Assembly (NCBI GenBank): GCA_020683205.1
Contig: CP085689.1
Span: 62,001-126,000, forward strand
Reading direction: 5' to 3'
Source: Lentisphaerae bacterium WC36
Lineage (GTDB): Bacteria; Verrucomicrobiota; Lentisphaeria; Victivallales; SZUA-371
Length of the DNA stretch: 64,000 bases
In this document: positions 36,611 to 45,295 of the stretch, piece after piece
How the letters are laid out: each line of letters starts with the position of its first letter
Position numbering within the stretch: position 1 is the first letter of the stretch
Notes under the pieces: generated by a model
Databases searched by the model: none
What the model was told of the DNA's origin: nothing
What the model saw: the letters and a program-made list of their open reading frames with translations, nothing else
Program-made: the position numbers and the translations under genes

Positions 36611-36863
36611 TCAACAGGTTTACATGGTTGCGTTCTATTTAGGTCATTAAAAAAATGTTGTAAAGGCGGCGTAATAACTCCAATTTTAAGAGAATACCAT
36701 TAAATAGTGAAATGATTGTTGTTAAAGAATCGCAAGTAAAATTTTTTTTTCATAAAATGAGGATTTTTATGATTTTATATTTAATAACAGCAACGCTGTC
36801 TTCATTTTTTATTGTGATTTTATGGACGATTGAATTTTTTATTTACTTAAAGGATAAAAAAAA
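36611..36863. other. Gap before the L,D-transpeptidase gene
   Basis: About 250 bases. A 60-codon frame (36712-36894) holds one hydrophobic segment but lacks a ribosome site and overlaps the transpeptidase gene by 31 bases; I do not call it. No terminator or repeat was seen. Confidence 0.4.
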
Positions 36864-37589
36864 ATGCAGAATTTTAAAATTAAGAATGTTTTAGTATTAT
36901 TGATTGTCGCAATCACTGGGGTTTTAACGCTGTATTTTTATGGGCGAAGTTTATGGTATCCTGTTTATGCAAAAATTAAAGGTCGTGAAACAGTCAGTAG
37001 TGTGGTTGTCAAGTATGAAACTGCGGTTAAGCAACGCTTACGCAAAGTTTTTGAACGAGCGAAATTAGTGGCTGAATATCCAGAAAACTTAACATTTTTG
37101 GTATTCAAAAAAGAGCGCAAACTTGAAGTTTGGACTAATGTTGAAAATAAAATTATTTTCCTAAAAAGTTACTCAATGACAGCATTTTCTGGTAAGCTTG
37201 GCCCTAAATTAAAAGAAGGTGACTGTCAAATTCCTGAGGGAATTTATAAAATTATTTTCCTAAATCCAAATAGTAGTTATCACCTCTCAATGCGAGTGAA
37301 TTATCCAAATAGTTTTGATAAAAAAATGGCAAATCTTGAACAACGTACAGATTTGGGCTCTGACATTATGATTCATGGCAAAGATGCTACTATTGGTTGC
37401 ATTCCGGTAGGCGATGAAGCTATTGAGGAGCTTTTTATCATGGCGGCAAAAGCAAAAATTCATAACATTACCTTGTTGATTTTTCCTCAAGATTTTAGAA
37501 CCGATGAAAAAATTACTCCAAATGACCGTCAATGGGTCAATGGATTATATTTACGGCTTAAAAATAAGTTGAAAGAATATAAGCATTAA
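36864..37589 (+). CDS. L,D-transpeptidase (YkuD/ErfK family)
   Basis: 241 residues. An N-terminal membrane anchor (VLLIVAITGVLTLYFYG) precedes the YkuD domain. The catalytic block is IMIHGKDATIGCIPVGDEA, with His171 and Cys179. The family makes 3-3 crosslinks in peptidoglycan or attaches lipoproteins; some members are amidases. It is anchored in the inner membrane facing the periplasm. AAGGA lies about 10 nt upstream of ATG. Confidence 0.88.
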   Translation: MQNFKIKNVLVLLIVAITGVLTLYFYGRSLWYPVYAKIKGRETVSSVVVKYETAVKQRLRKVFERAKLVAEYPENLTFLVFKKERKLEVWTNVENKIIFLKSYSMTAFSGKLGPKLKEGDCQIPEGIYKIIFLNPNSSYHLSMRVNYPNSFDKKMANLEQRTDLGSDIMIHGKDATIGCIPVGDEAIEELFIMAAKAKIHNITLLIFPQDFRTDEKITPNDRQWVNGLYLRLKNKLKEYKH

Positions 37590-37635
37590 TTTTTATAGAT
37601 TTTTAGGAAGGATTTAAAAAAATTACCCAATTAGG

Positions 37636-38634
37636 CTAAAATTTTAAACTAATAATTAAAGAATTATGATCAGAGCCAATGTTTGAACCTATTTTGCGAT
37701 CTATAATTTGTATATCATTTGATATTAAACAATGATCAATTGGAATTCTTAACAAAAATAATTTAGCTGGCCAACTTGTTTGTAGACCAAAGCCACATTG
37801 TGAATTAGTCAAATTGCCATCTTTCAGAAGCTTTTTAAAGTAATATGAAAATGGTGAGATATTTAAATCACCTAAAATAATTGTAGACTGACTTGAATCT
37901 ATTTTTTTTGCTAAGTAGGCAAGCATTTCATTTCTTTCTTTGCTGAGGTTAGCTCCAATTGGAGGCAATGTATGAACGCCGAAAATAGAAATATTTTTAC
38001 CATTTATCAAATATTCTGCTCTGATATAAGGAATTTTTCTTGAACCATAATATAGCAAATTAGCTGAAGTCATTTTGAATTTTGAAAACATTGCTATCCC
38101 AAAATTATCTTCTTGAGGATAGGTAATTTTAAATGGATATTTTTTCTCAAGTTGTTTTAAAGCTAATAAACAGCTTGAATTTACCTCTTCTAGCAAAACA
38201 ATGTCAGGATTATTCGCCAAAATATAATTTTCGATCTGATTGTAATTATTATTTGCCGTATTGATATTAAAATGCATTAATTTAATAATTTTTTTTGCAG
38301 AATTATCACTTGCAGAGCTTGGAGGAGCAACATATAATGGAAAAATTTCTAAAAAATTTATCAGCAAAGTGAAACATGTTAAAATGGTAAATATAATTAA
38401 TGCTTTTGAGTTTTTCTTTTTTCTTTTTCTTAAAAAAAATGCTACTATAAGAATAGTTAAAAAACATAAAGTTAGTATAAAATATTGCATTTTAAAATGT
38501 GCGAACAAGTCAAGAAACCAATGGTATTTTCCAAAGTAGCCAATCAAAGAGCTAAGTAAGGTAATTACCAATGCTACATAAATAAATATCATAAAATTAA
38601 TTTTATGCGTGATTATTTTTTTTAGTAAACTCAT
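37636..38634 (-). CDS. Membrane-anchored endonuclease/exonuclease/phosphatase-family protein
   Basis: 332 residues from ATG 38634, chosen because GGAG lies 6 nt upstream; an in-frame TTG at 38646 is weaker. Three membrane segments occupy about residues 10-110. The EEP domain follows: LMHFNIN, IVLLEEV, FGVHTLPP, IILGDLNISPFS, DHCLIS and GSDHNSLI, with the Glu, Asp and final His of the family in order. Typical activities are DNA or phosphoester hydrolysis; substrate unknown. Confidence 0.82.
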   Translation of the reverse strand: MSLLKKIITHKINFMIFIYVALVITLLSSLIGYFGKYHWFLDLFAHFKMQYFILTLCFLTILIVAFFLRKRKKKNSKALIIFTILTCFTLLINFLEIFPLYVAPPSSASDNSAKKIIKLMHFNINTANNNYNQIENYILANNPDIVLLEEVNSSCLLALKQLEKKYPFKITYPQEDNFGIAMFSKFKMTSANLLYYGSRKIPYIRAEYLINGKNISIFGVHTLPPIGANLSKERNEMLAYLAKKIDSSQSTIILGDLNISPFSYYFKKLLKDGNLTNSQCGFGLQTSWPAKLFLLRIPIDHCLISNDIQIIDRKIGSNIGSDHNSLIISLKF

Positions 38635-38654
38635 ATTTATCTCCAAAAATTACC

Positions 38655-39278
38655 TTAATTTTTATATGTATCTTTATATATAATATCAAGTGGTACAATG
38701 ACCTTTTTACTCTTATTATAAAGCACTTCAAATTCATTTTCACGTAATTTGTCAATTATTTCAGGGGAGACATTAGCTTTGTATTTATTAAAGTTTTGTG
38801 AATCAATTGCAATTTTTATTTCATAAAAACAGCTATGCCTTGTTTTGTACCTCTTTGCATATATTAATTTTGCAGTTTTTAATGTTCCTTCTTTAAATAG
38901 TTGCACTTTTTTCATTTTTGTATATAATTCAATTATCGAAAAAACAACAAACAGTAAGAACGTAAAAGTTATTTTTTGATATTTTTTACAAACTTCAATG
39001 AAATCTGTTTTTTCAGCTGGTAATTTTGCCAATTTTCTTATTAACTGTTTTTGCTTATAGTCAGAATCAAAAAAATGATATTCAGTTAGAATGATTACTA
39101 TTAAGCCAATGAATAGTATTATACTAAAGGTGAAAAGAAACTTTGCTCTAGAATTGGAGATGTATAACAAAAAGTTGCTTGGAATTTTTCTTGGGCTAGG
39201 CTGTGATATAAAATCATTAAATTTGTGAAATGATCCTTTCATTTCATCATTAATTAGCTGCTCTGTTTTTTTTAACAT
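38655..39278 (-). CDS. Two-helix membrane protein, unknown
   Basis: 207 residues from ATG 39278, preferred over ATG 39311, which lies inside the neighbouring terminator hairpin; GGGGAAGG precedes 39278. Two membrane segments (KFLFTFSIILFIGLIVIIL and TFTFLLFVVFSIIELYT) flank a charged loop, and a C-terminal soluble domain (about 130-207) may be a beta-sheet domain. No family recognised. It lies 20 nt ahead of the EEP gene and is probably co-transcribed with it. Confidence 0.6.
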   Translation of the reverse strand: MLKKTEQLINDEMKGSFHKFNDFISQPSPRKIPSNFLLYISNSRAKFLFTFSIILFIGLIVIILTEYHFFDSDYKQKQLIRKLAKLPAEKTDFIEVCKKYQKITFTFLLFVVFSIIELYTKMKKVQLFKEGTLKTAKLIYAKRYKTRHSCFYEIKIAIDSQNFNKYKANVSPEIIDKLRENEFEVLYNKSKKVIVPLDIIYKDTYKN

Positions 39279-39292
39279 ATCCTTCCCCTGTA

Positions 39293-39330
39293 TTAAATAA
39301 AAACACTGCATTAAATGTTAATACAGTGTT
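39293..39330 (-). terminator. Rho-independent terminator after paaK
   Basis: AACACTG (39302-39308) pairs with CAGTGTT (39324-39330); an inner ATTAA/TTAAT extends the stem. The minus-strand flank is T-rich. Confidence 0.8.
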
Positions 39331-39339
39331 TTATTGTAA

Positions 39340-40683
39340 TTAATCGACGAGATTTCTGGAATCAGTAACTCGTTGTGCTTTGCCAACAAAACGTTCTAAA
39401 GTATTTGGTGCAACTAATTCAATATTAGCTCGAATTCCAATAATTGAGCTAATTTCACGGCTGATAGCTTCTTTAAGTTTTTGCATTTCTCGCATTTGAT
39501 CGCTGAATAACTCTGGAGTCATTTCAACTTTAATTCCTAATAAATCGGTATTATTTGGGCGACTTACCTCAATTAAATAATGCGGTGCAATCCCTTCAAC
39601 TCGAAGCAATGCTTCTTCAATTTGACTTGGGAAAATATTAACTCCTCGAATAATTAACATATCATCGCTTCGACCAATTACACGCCCCATCCGTGCCGTT
39701 GTACGACCGCATTTGCATTTATCATAATACAATTTGCACAAATCACGGGTGCGATAACGCACTACAGGCATTGCTTCTTTAGTTAATGTTGTAATCACTA
39801 ATTCGCCAGTTTCACCTTCACCAACAGGCTCTAGAGTATCTGGGTTTAAACATTCAACAATAAAGTGATCCTCTTGAATGTGCATTCCAGTATGGTATTC
39901 ACATTCGCCACTAACTCCAGGACCAATAATTTCGCTTAATCCATAGTTATTCCAGCATTTGATATTTAATGCATTTTCAATTTTGAAACGCATATCTTCA
40001 GTCCACTGTTCGCCTCCAAAGAAAGCATGTTTTAAATTCAACTCTGATGGGTCAATATTCATTTCACGAAGTGTATCAATAATTGTTAATGCATAACTTG
40101 GTGTACAAATTAAAATTTCTGCTTCAATATCTTGCATTAACATAATTTGTCGCTTTGTATTGCCAGAAGATGCAGGAATAATACTTGCTCCAACTTTTTC
40201 AATACCGTAATGTAGACCAAATCCACCCGTAAATAGACCATATCCAAATGCTACTTGTGTGACGTGTTCTTTTCTCAGTCCACCTGAATAAAGAAAACGT
40301 GCGCACAAATCACTCCATAATTCAAGATCATTTTTTGTATATCCAACAAAGGTCGGTTTACCTGTTGTACCACTTGACCCATGAAATCTTGATAATTCAC
40401 TTTTTGGTACGGCTAAAAGTCCTAGTGGATAATTATCACGCATATTTGCTTTGGTTGTAAAAGGTAATTTACGTAGATCTGCTAATGAATTAATATCTTT
40501 ACTGACATCAATATTCAATTTCGCAAACTCTTGTTGATAAAAAGGAACTTTAGTTGCTTGTAATAAACTTTTTTTTAAACGTTCAAGTTGTAATGCTTCT
40601 AATTCAATTCGCTCTAAAGTTTCATTCTTATCCCAAATGCCTACACTTCGGCATTCTAAACATTCATTAATTTCCGCAATCAT
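39340..40683 (-). CDS. paaK: Phenylacetate/aryl-acetate-CoA ligase
   Basis: 447 residues from the second ATG (40683), because AAGGA is 9 nt away from it but touches the first (40692). The AMP-binding core is RFHGSSGTTGKPTFVGYT; NYGLSEIIGPGVSGEC, YRTRDL and GRSDDMLIIRGVNIFPSQIEE complete the adenylating-enzyme motifs. It converts phenylacetate or indoleacetate to the CoA thioester or runs in reverse. With the ACT protein, iorB and iorA next to it, it probably handles products of aromatic amino-acid fermentation. Confidence 0.92.
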   Translation of the reverse strand: MIAEINECLECRSVGIWDKNETLERIELEALQLERLKKSLLQATKVPFYQQEFAKLNIDVSKDINSLADLRKLPFTTKANMRDNYPLGLLAVPKSELSRFHGSSGTTGKPTFVGYTKNDLELWSDLCARFLYSGGLRKEHVTQVAFGYGLFTGGFGLHYGIEKVGASIIPASSGNTKRQIMLMQDIEAEILICTPSYALTIIDTLREMNIDPSELNLKHAFFGGEQWTEDMRFKIENALNIKCWNNYGLSEIIGPGVSGECEYHTGMHIQEDHFIVECLNPDTLEPVGEGETGELVITTLTKEAMPVVRYRTRDLCKLYYDKCKCGRTTARMGRVIGRSDDMLIIRGVNIFPSQIEEALLRVEGIAPHYLIEVSRPNNTDLLGIKVEMTPELFSDQMREMQKLKEAISREISSIIGIRANIELVAPNTLERFVGKAQRVTDSRNLVD

Positions 40684-40695
40684 AAAACTCATTCC

Positions 40696-41133
40696 TTACG
40701 ATTTTTGGCTAAATAGTTCTAAAGCAGATAATGTATCAATGCTACTATTTTCTAATGCTGTCACAGCTGAATTTGTGTCTTCAAAACGAAATACAATTAA
40801 AGCTTTGTCATTGTATTTATATGTAAAGGCATACATGTATTCAACATTAATGTTATTCGCATCCAATGCTGATAGTAGTGCTGCTAATCCGCCAGGGCTA
40901 TCATCTACAGGTAATGCCACAACTTCTGTGACTTTAACCACAAAACCAGCATTTTCTAAAACTTCTTTCGCTTTCTGCCAATCTTCAATAATCAATCTCA
41001 TTATTCCAAACTGCTCAGTATCGGCCAATGATAAGGTAATAATGCTTAGATTATTTTCTGCTAAAACTTTGCATACAGCATTCAAACTGCCAGACTTATT
41101 CTCAATGAATAATGATAGCTGATTGATTTTCAT
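40696..41133 (-). CDS. Tandem ACT-domain protein
   Basis: 145 residues with two ACT folds: INQLSLFIENKSGSLNAVCKVLAENNLSI and, after ALPVDDSPGGLAALLSALDANNI, the second. Such proteins sit next to paaK-ior clusters in anaerobes and are thought to bind aromatic amino acids. The stop is 12 nt before the chosen paaK start. Confidence 0.88.
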   Translation of the reverse strand: MKINQLSLFIENKSGSLNAVCKVLAENNLSIITLSLADTEQFGIMRLIIEDWQKAKEVLENAGFVVKVTEVVALPVDDSPGGLAALLSALDANNINVEYMYAFTYKYNDKALIVFRFEDTNSAVTALENSSIDTLSALELFSQKS

Positions 41134-41172
41134 AACTTTTCTCCACTTTTTATAAAGGATATTTAATAAATA

Positions 41173-41196
41173 AAGGAGGGTAGTTAAACCCTCCTT
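41173..41196 (-). terminator. Hairpin terminator after iorB
   Basis: AAGGAGGGT (41173-41181) is complementary to ACCCTCCTT (41188-41196). The T-tract on the minus strand is interrupted (TTTATTTATT), so termination may be partial and let paaK-ACT be read from upstream. Confidence 0.7.
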
Positions 41197-41209
41197 AATA
41201 TAATCTAAG

Positions 41210-41689
41210 TTACTTTTTTAATGATGCGCCATATTTAAAGGCTTCAAAGTTAACTTCTTGTATTTTTTCAGGTAAATTATTTTTTAGAGCTTTTGTCCAG
41301 CATTCCTCTGGGATGTCTAGGTAGCTGCTTAAAAATCCTAATAGAGCAACATTCATGCTTTTCTTGTTGCTTAATTTATCCATATCAATGTCATTTACCG
41401 TTAAAAGAACACCAGTTGGTGCTAATTTATGATCATTAACCACCACTTGAGTCTCTTCTAAAACTACTAAAAAATCACTTGATCCAGTTGGCACCATTGG
41501 GCTGAAAACTTCAGCACCATAACGAACTTCACTACAAACAGAACCACCACGTTGGCTCATTCCGTGAACTTCGCTTTTCTTTACGTCTAAACCAGCTAAA
41601 AAAGCTGCGTCGGCAAGAATATCGCTCACTTTTAAGACACCTTGCCCACCAAGACCAGCAAATGTAACGTTTACAACTTTGTTATCCAT
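41210..41689 (-). CDS. iorB: Indolepyruvate ferredoxin oxidoreductase, beta subunit
   Basis: 159 residues, shorter than the usual 190-200. It shows the gamma-type 2-oxoacid:ferredoxin domain: VTFAGLGGQGVLKVSDILADAAFLAGLDVKK, VHGMSQRGGSVCSEVRYG and PMVPTGSSDFLVVLEE. With IorA it oxidises aryl-pyruvates to aryl-acetyl-CoA, CO2 and reduced ferredoxin. The iorA stop is 20 nt upstream. Confidence 0.92.
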   Translation of the reverse strand: MDNKVVNVTFAGLGGQGVLKVSDILADAAFLAGLDVKKSEVHGMSQRGGSVCSEVRYGAEVFSPMVPTGSSDFLVVLEETQVVVNDHKLAPTGVLLTVNDIDMDKLSNKKSMNVALLGFLSSYLDIPEECWTKALKNNLPEKIQEVNFEAFKYGASLKK

Positions 41690-41709
41690 AATAAATTATT
41701 CTTCCTATA

Positions 41710-43296
41710 TTAAGCGTTTTTTTCAGCCATTTTCTTATCTTTAGCTAAAGCTAAAATACAAGGGCGACGTACTACAATTACTGATAAGTCGTTTGAAGCC
41801 AAACGTTTTTCAATTAATGCTTTTAAGCCATCTTTATCTTTTAATGGATCAACAACATCGCAATGATCAACGCCTAACCCTTTTACGCTGTCTTCGATTT
41901 TTATTTTATTTGCAGTAGTATAATCTAGCTTACGACCTGTGCCAGGGTGTTCTTGAAGTCCTGTCATTGCTGTTGTTGCATTGTCAAGAATAATTACCAA
42001 GTGACCTGTTTCAGGACGATTGTAAACCATTTCAGTAATACCATTTAAGCCAGTGTGCATGAATGTACTATCACCAATCACACTCACAACACGACGTGCA
42101 TCACTTTCAGGTAAAGAAGCACGCATACCAAGCCCCATTCCAATACTCGCTCCCATGCAAACAACAGCGTCAATCGCTTGAAATGGTGGTAGTACTCCTA
42201 ATGTGTAGCAACCAATATCTCCAGAGACAATACAATCTAAATCACGAAGGATTTCATATGAGATACGGTGTGGGCAACCAACGCAAAGTTGAGGAGGTTT
42301 TCCTGGTTTTGGTGGTTCTTCTGGAGTTGTGTCTTTTGCTAAAATACGTTTTACACGATTAACGTCTAACTCTCCGAAACGATACATCTCATCCTTGCCC
42401 TCAACGTTAATATTATTAACTTTGCAAGCTTCATATAGATGTGGATCGCCTTCTTCAACAACTACGCAACGCTTTACGCTTTCAGCAAATTTGCGCATTT
42501 TTTCGATCGGTAATGGGTATGTTAAACCAATTTTTAAGATATTTGCTTCCGGAGCAGCATCACGACAATGTACATAGCTGATACCTGAGCAGATAATACC
42601 TAGTTCATCATTAGCGCCTTTGATGATTTTGTTGAAATCACTTTCTTCATTAATTGCTTGAATGTCTGCTAAACGTTGGCGCATTTTACGATGTGCCATA
42701 CGCGCGTAAGCAGGAATCATTACACGATTTTTAATATCTTTAATGAACTCTTTGACTGGTTCAGTTGAAACCTTTTCAGCACGTTCAACAATACACTTTG
42801 AGTGGCAAATACGAGTTGTAACACGTAAAATAACTAATGTATTAAATTTTTCTGCTAACTCAATAGCTTTGATTGTAAAATCATATGCTTCTTGAGAATC
42901 TGATGGTTCTAAAACTGGTACGCCAGCAGCAACAGCATGACGACGAGTATCTTGTTCATTCTGGCTAGAAGCCATGCCTGGATCATCAGCAACTACGCAA
43001 ACTAATCCGCCTGGAGTTCCAGAGTATGCTACAGTGTATAATGGATCAGCAGCCACGTTTAAACCAACGTGCTTCATTGTTGAAATAACGCGGCTTTTGC
43101 AGAATGCAGCGCCAATAGCAACTTCTAATGCTACCTTTTCATTTGGAGCCCATTGAGCACGACCACCAAATTCAGCAAAATTTTCTAAAATTTCTGTCGA
43201 CGGCGTCCCAGGATACCCTACACCTAGAGAAACACCTGCATCTTTTGCGGCAATAGCTACCGCTTCATTACCGCTTAAAAATAACCTTTTGTCCAT
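41710..43296 (-). CDS. iorA: Indolepyruvate ferredoxin oxidoreductase, alpha subunit, lacking the ferredoxin domain
   Basis: 528 residues. The N-terminal pyrimidine domain starts LFLSGNEAVAIAAKDAGVSLGVGYPGTPSTEI; the TPP domain has LCVGCPHRISYE and GDIGCYTLG, then the Mg-TPP motif GDSTFMHTGLNGITEMVYN with LDN. It ends soon after VVRRPCILAL. Well-known IorA proteins carry a further 60-100 residues with two CxxCxxCxxxC clusters; none is present here and the frame ends in Lys/Ala-rich residues. It is the first gene of the ior-ACT-paaK run. Confidence 0.92.
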   Translation of the reverse strand: MDKRLFLSGNEAVAIAAKDAGVSLGVGYPGTPSTEILENFAEFGGRAQWAPNEKVALEVAIGAAFCKSRVISTMKHVGLNVAADPLYTVAYSGTPGGLVCVVADDPGMASSQNEQDTRRHAVAAGVPVLEPSDSQEAYDFTIKAIELAEKFNTLVILRVTTRICHSKCIVERAEKVSTEPVKEFIKDIKNRVMIPAYARMAHRKMRQRLADIQAINEESDFNKIIKGANDELGIICSGISYVHCRDAAPEANILKIGLTYPLPIEKMRKFAESVKRCVVVEEGDPHLYEACKVNNINVEGKDEMYRFGELDVNRVKRILAKDTTPEEPPKPGKPPQLCVGCPHRISYEILRDLDCIVSGDIGCYTLGVLPPFQAIDAVVCMGASIGMGLGMRASLPESDARRVVSVIGDSTFMHTGLNGITEMVYNRPETGHLVIILDNATTAMTGLQEHPGTGRKLDYTTANKIKIEDSVKGLGVDHCDVVDPLKDKDGLKALIEKRLASNDLSVIVVRRPCILALAKDKKMAEKNA

Positions 43297-43357
43297 AAAA
43301 ATTTACTTCCTTTCTTTATCTAAATATACTTGACTTATATTAAATTAATTTATTATT

Positions 43358-45022
43358 TTAGTCGCCACGTTCAACATCAACAACTTCATTAACTGCATCA
43401 TTGTATTGTTGGTCATGATCGATAATATTTTTATCAATTCCTTCAAAGCATAAATTAATATGCTCAGAACTTGGTTTTTTCGATAATAAACTAACGATTA
43501 CCAAAACTAATATTGACAATGGCAATGAGAAAATAATTGGATCAATTACTGGCCATGGTTGAGCTGTGATTAAAACATCTTTGCCAAATAATAATTTACA
43601 AATTCCTAAAATTTTAGCCTCTTTACCATGCAAAAATGTTAAGCAAAATGTGCTAACTGCTAAACCAGCAAAAATGCTTGCATAAACACCTTGTTTGGTT
43701 GCTCTTTTCCAAAATACTGCTGCCGTATAGCTTGGTAAAAACGTACCAGCGCAAATTCCAAAGAAAATTGCCGTTCCACGTGCTACAATGCCATCTTCAG
43801 GTAAACTTAATGCTAAAATTGTGCTTAAAATAATACCAACAACAATACCAGTTTTTGTAGCAATTATGCTTTGTTTGTTTTTTTTCATTAAGTTTGTATA
43901 GCAATCGTATCCTACGCTTGCTCCCATTGCATGGAATAATGCACTAAGTGTTGACATCCCCGCTGATAACAACGTTACCGTAAAAATATAAACAAACCAA
44001 TCAGGCATCGCCACACTAATAAATTGTGGAATTACAGAATCCACATCACCATTTGCCGCTTGCATAGCAGTTTTTCCAATAGTTTGAAAAAAATAAACGT
44101 TTGATAATGAACCAACTACATAGGCAATTCCTGCCGTGCACATAATAAATATTGCGCCAACTAATACTGCACGATTGAGTTCGCGGTTGCTTTTAACTGT
44201 CATAAATCTTACGCTTAGTTGTGGTTGCGCTAATGTCCCAATTCCAACCCCTAAAATTAAGGTGGAAACCAACACCCACCACCATGTTGAGCCAAAGGCC
44301 GGCATCTTTGTCCAGCCTTGATGACCAACGGCCTTTAATTTTTCTGGTACCAAATGCGCCATATCTGTTAAAGCCTGATGCCCTTCAACTACTCCGCCAA
44401 TTTTATAGTAAGTCATAACTAATAAAAATAGCATCCCACTAATCATAATTGTGCCCATTAGAGCATCAATATACATAACAGCTTTGAGCCCACCAATAAT
44501 CACATACAGTGCAATAAAAACAGCAAAACAAACAATGGCTATTTTGAAGTTTAAACTAACAATGTTGCCAATAAATTTAGCGCCACCAATTAAAACAACA
44601 GCTGCATATAGTGGCATAGTTGAGAAAATAATTGCACCACAAATCACTTTAATTCTATCACTTTGAAAACGGTTGCCAATAAATTCAGGGAAGCTATGAG
44701 CTTTGATATTTAGCCCCATTCTACGAGTTCGTTTACCAAAAAATACGAAGGCAATAAAAATTCCAATGACAATATTACATAGTGGTAGCCATAATAAGCC
44801 CAGCCCAAAACGTCCTGCTACCCCACCAAAACCGACAATCGCCGAAGTGCTAATAAATGCTGCACCATATGACATTGCCATAACAAATGGGTGAATTTCA
44901 CGTCCGCCAACTAAAAAATCAGCTGAACTTTTAGTCTTTTTGTAACCCAGATAACCAAGACCACCTATTAAAATAGCAAAAATAGCAATTACTAAACAAA
45001 ACTTTACAATATCTACTTCCAT
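43358..45022 (-). CDS. Sodium:solute symporter (SSS family)
   Basis: 554 residues with about 13 membrane segments. LIGGLGYLGYKKTKSSADFLVGGREIHPFVMAMSYGAAFISTSAIVGFGG is the typical SSS start (residues shown span two motifs), and LLSAGMSTLSALFHAMG is the sodium-site helix. The closest type is an acetate/proline-like transporter; the true substrate is unknown. Its 42-residue partner is just upstream, and iorA follows 62 nt downstream, so an aryl-acid or amino-acid substrate is plausible. Confidence 0.9.
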   Translation of the reverse strand: MEVDIVKFCLVIAIFAILIGGLGYLGYKKTKSSADFLVGGREIHPFVMAMSYGAAFISTSAIVGFGGVAGRFGLGLLWLPLCNIVIGIFIAFVFFGKRTRRMGLNIKAHSFPEFIGNRFQSDRIKVICGAIIFSTMPLYAAVVLIGGAKFIGNIVSLNFKIAIVCFAVFIALYVIIGGLKAVMYIDALMGTIMISGMLFLLVMTYYKIGGVVEGHQALTDMAHLVPEKLKAVGHQGWTKMPAFGSTWWWVLVSTLILGVGIGTLAQPQLSVRFMTVKSNRELNRAVLVGAIFIMCTAGIAYVVGSLSNVYFFQTIGKTAMQAANGDVDSVIPQFISVAMPDWFVYIFTVTLLSAGMSTLSALFHAMGASVGYDCYTNLMKKNKQSIIATKTGIVVGIILSTILALSLPEDGIVARGTAIFFGICAGTFLPSYTAAVFWKRATKQGVYASIFAGLAVSTFCLTFLHGKEAKILGICKLLFGKDVLITAQPWPVIDPIIFSLPLSILVLVIVSLLSKKPSSEHINLCFEGIDKNIIDHDQQYNDAVNEVVDVERGD

Positions 45023-45075
45023 TTTTTTACCTTTCTAACAACACATTTAGTTAAAATCATAGCATTAAAATTGAT

Positions 45076-45204
45076 TTAATCTTCTAGCTTTGATTTGTCA
45101 GTACTATTCCAATTAATGATTCCATATATAACGCAAAGTAATACTGCGATAATATTGCCAATATAAACTGCGCTAATCCACACATCTCCAAGACCTAAGA
45201 GCAT
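45076..45204 (-). CDS. Symporter small accessory protein
   Basis: 42 residues from ATG 45204, with AAAGGTG upstream. The sequence MLLGLGDVWISAVYIGNIIA continues as one membrane helix ending VLLCVIYGIINWN and a charged tail. This GxGDxW...YGIINWN pattern matches the short partners found ahead of SSS genes in many anaerobes. It starts the symporter unit, with 53 nt to the symporter ATG. It probably stabilises or assembles the transporter; this is inference. Confidence 0.78.
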   Translation of the reverse strand: MLLGLGDVWISAVYIGNIIAVLLCVIYGIINWNSTDKSKLED

Positions 45205-45295
45205 TTTTTCACCTTTGTTATTTCTTTATGAAAAATTTTTTACCAGTAAAAATTATAACCAGCAAAAATTTTATAAATTAAACTATTCATTCAAA

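Noticed and set aside
36712-36894. 60-codon frame with one hydrophobic segment before the L,D-transpeptidase
   Set aside because: No ribosome site, and it overlaps the transpeptidase gene, whose own ATG has a good AAGGA site.
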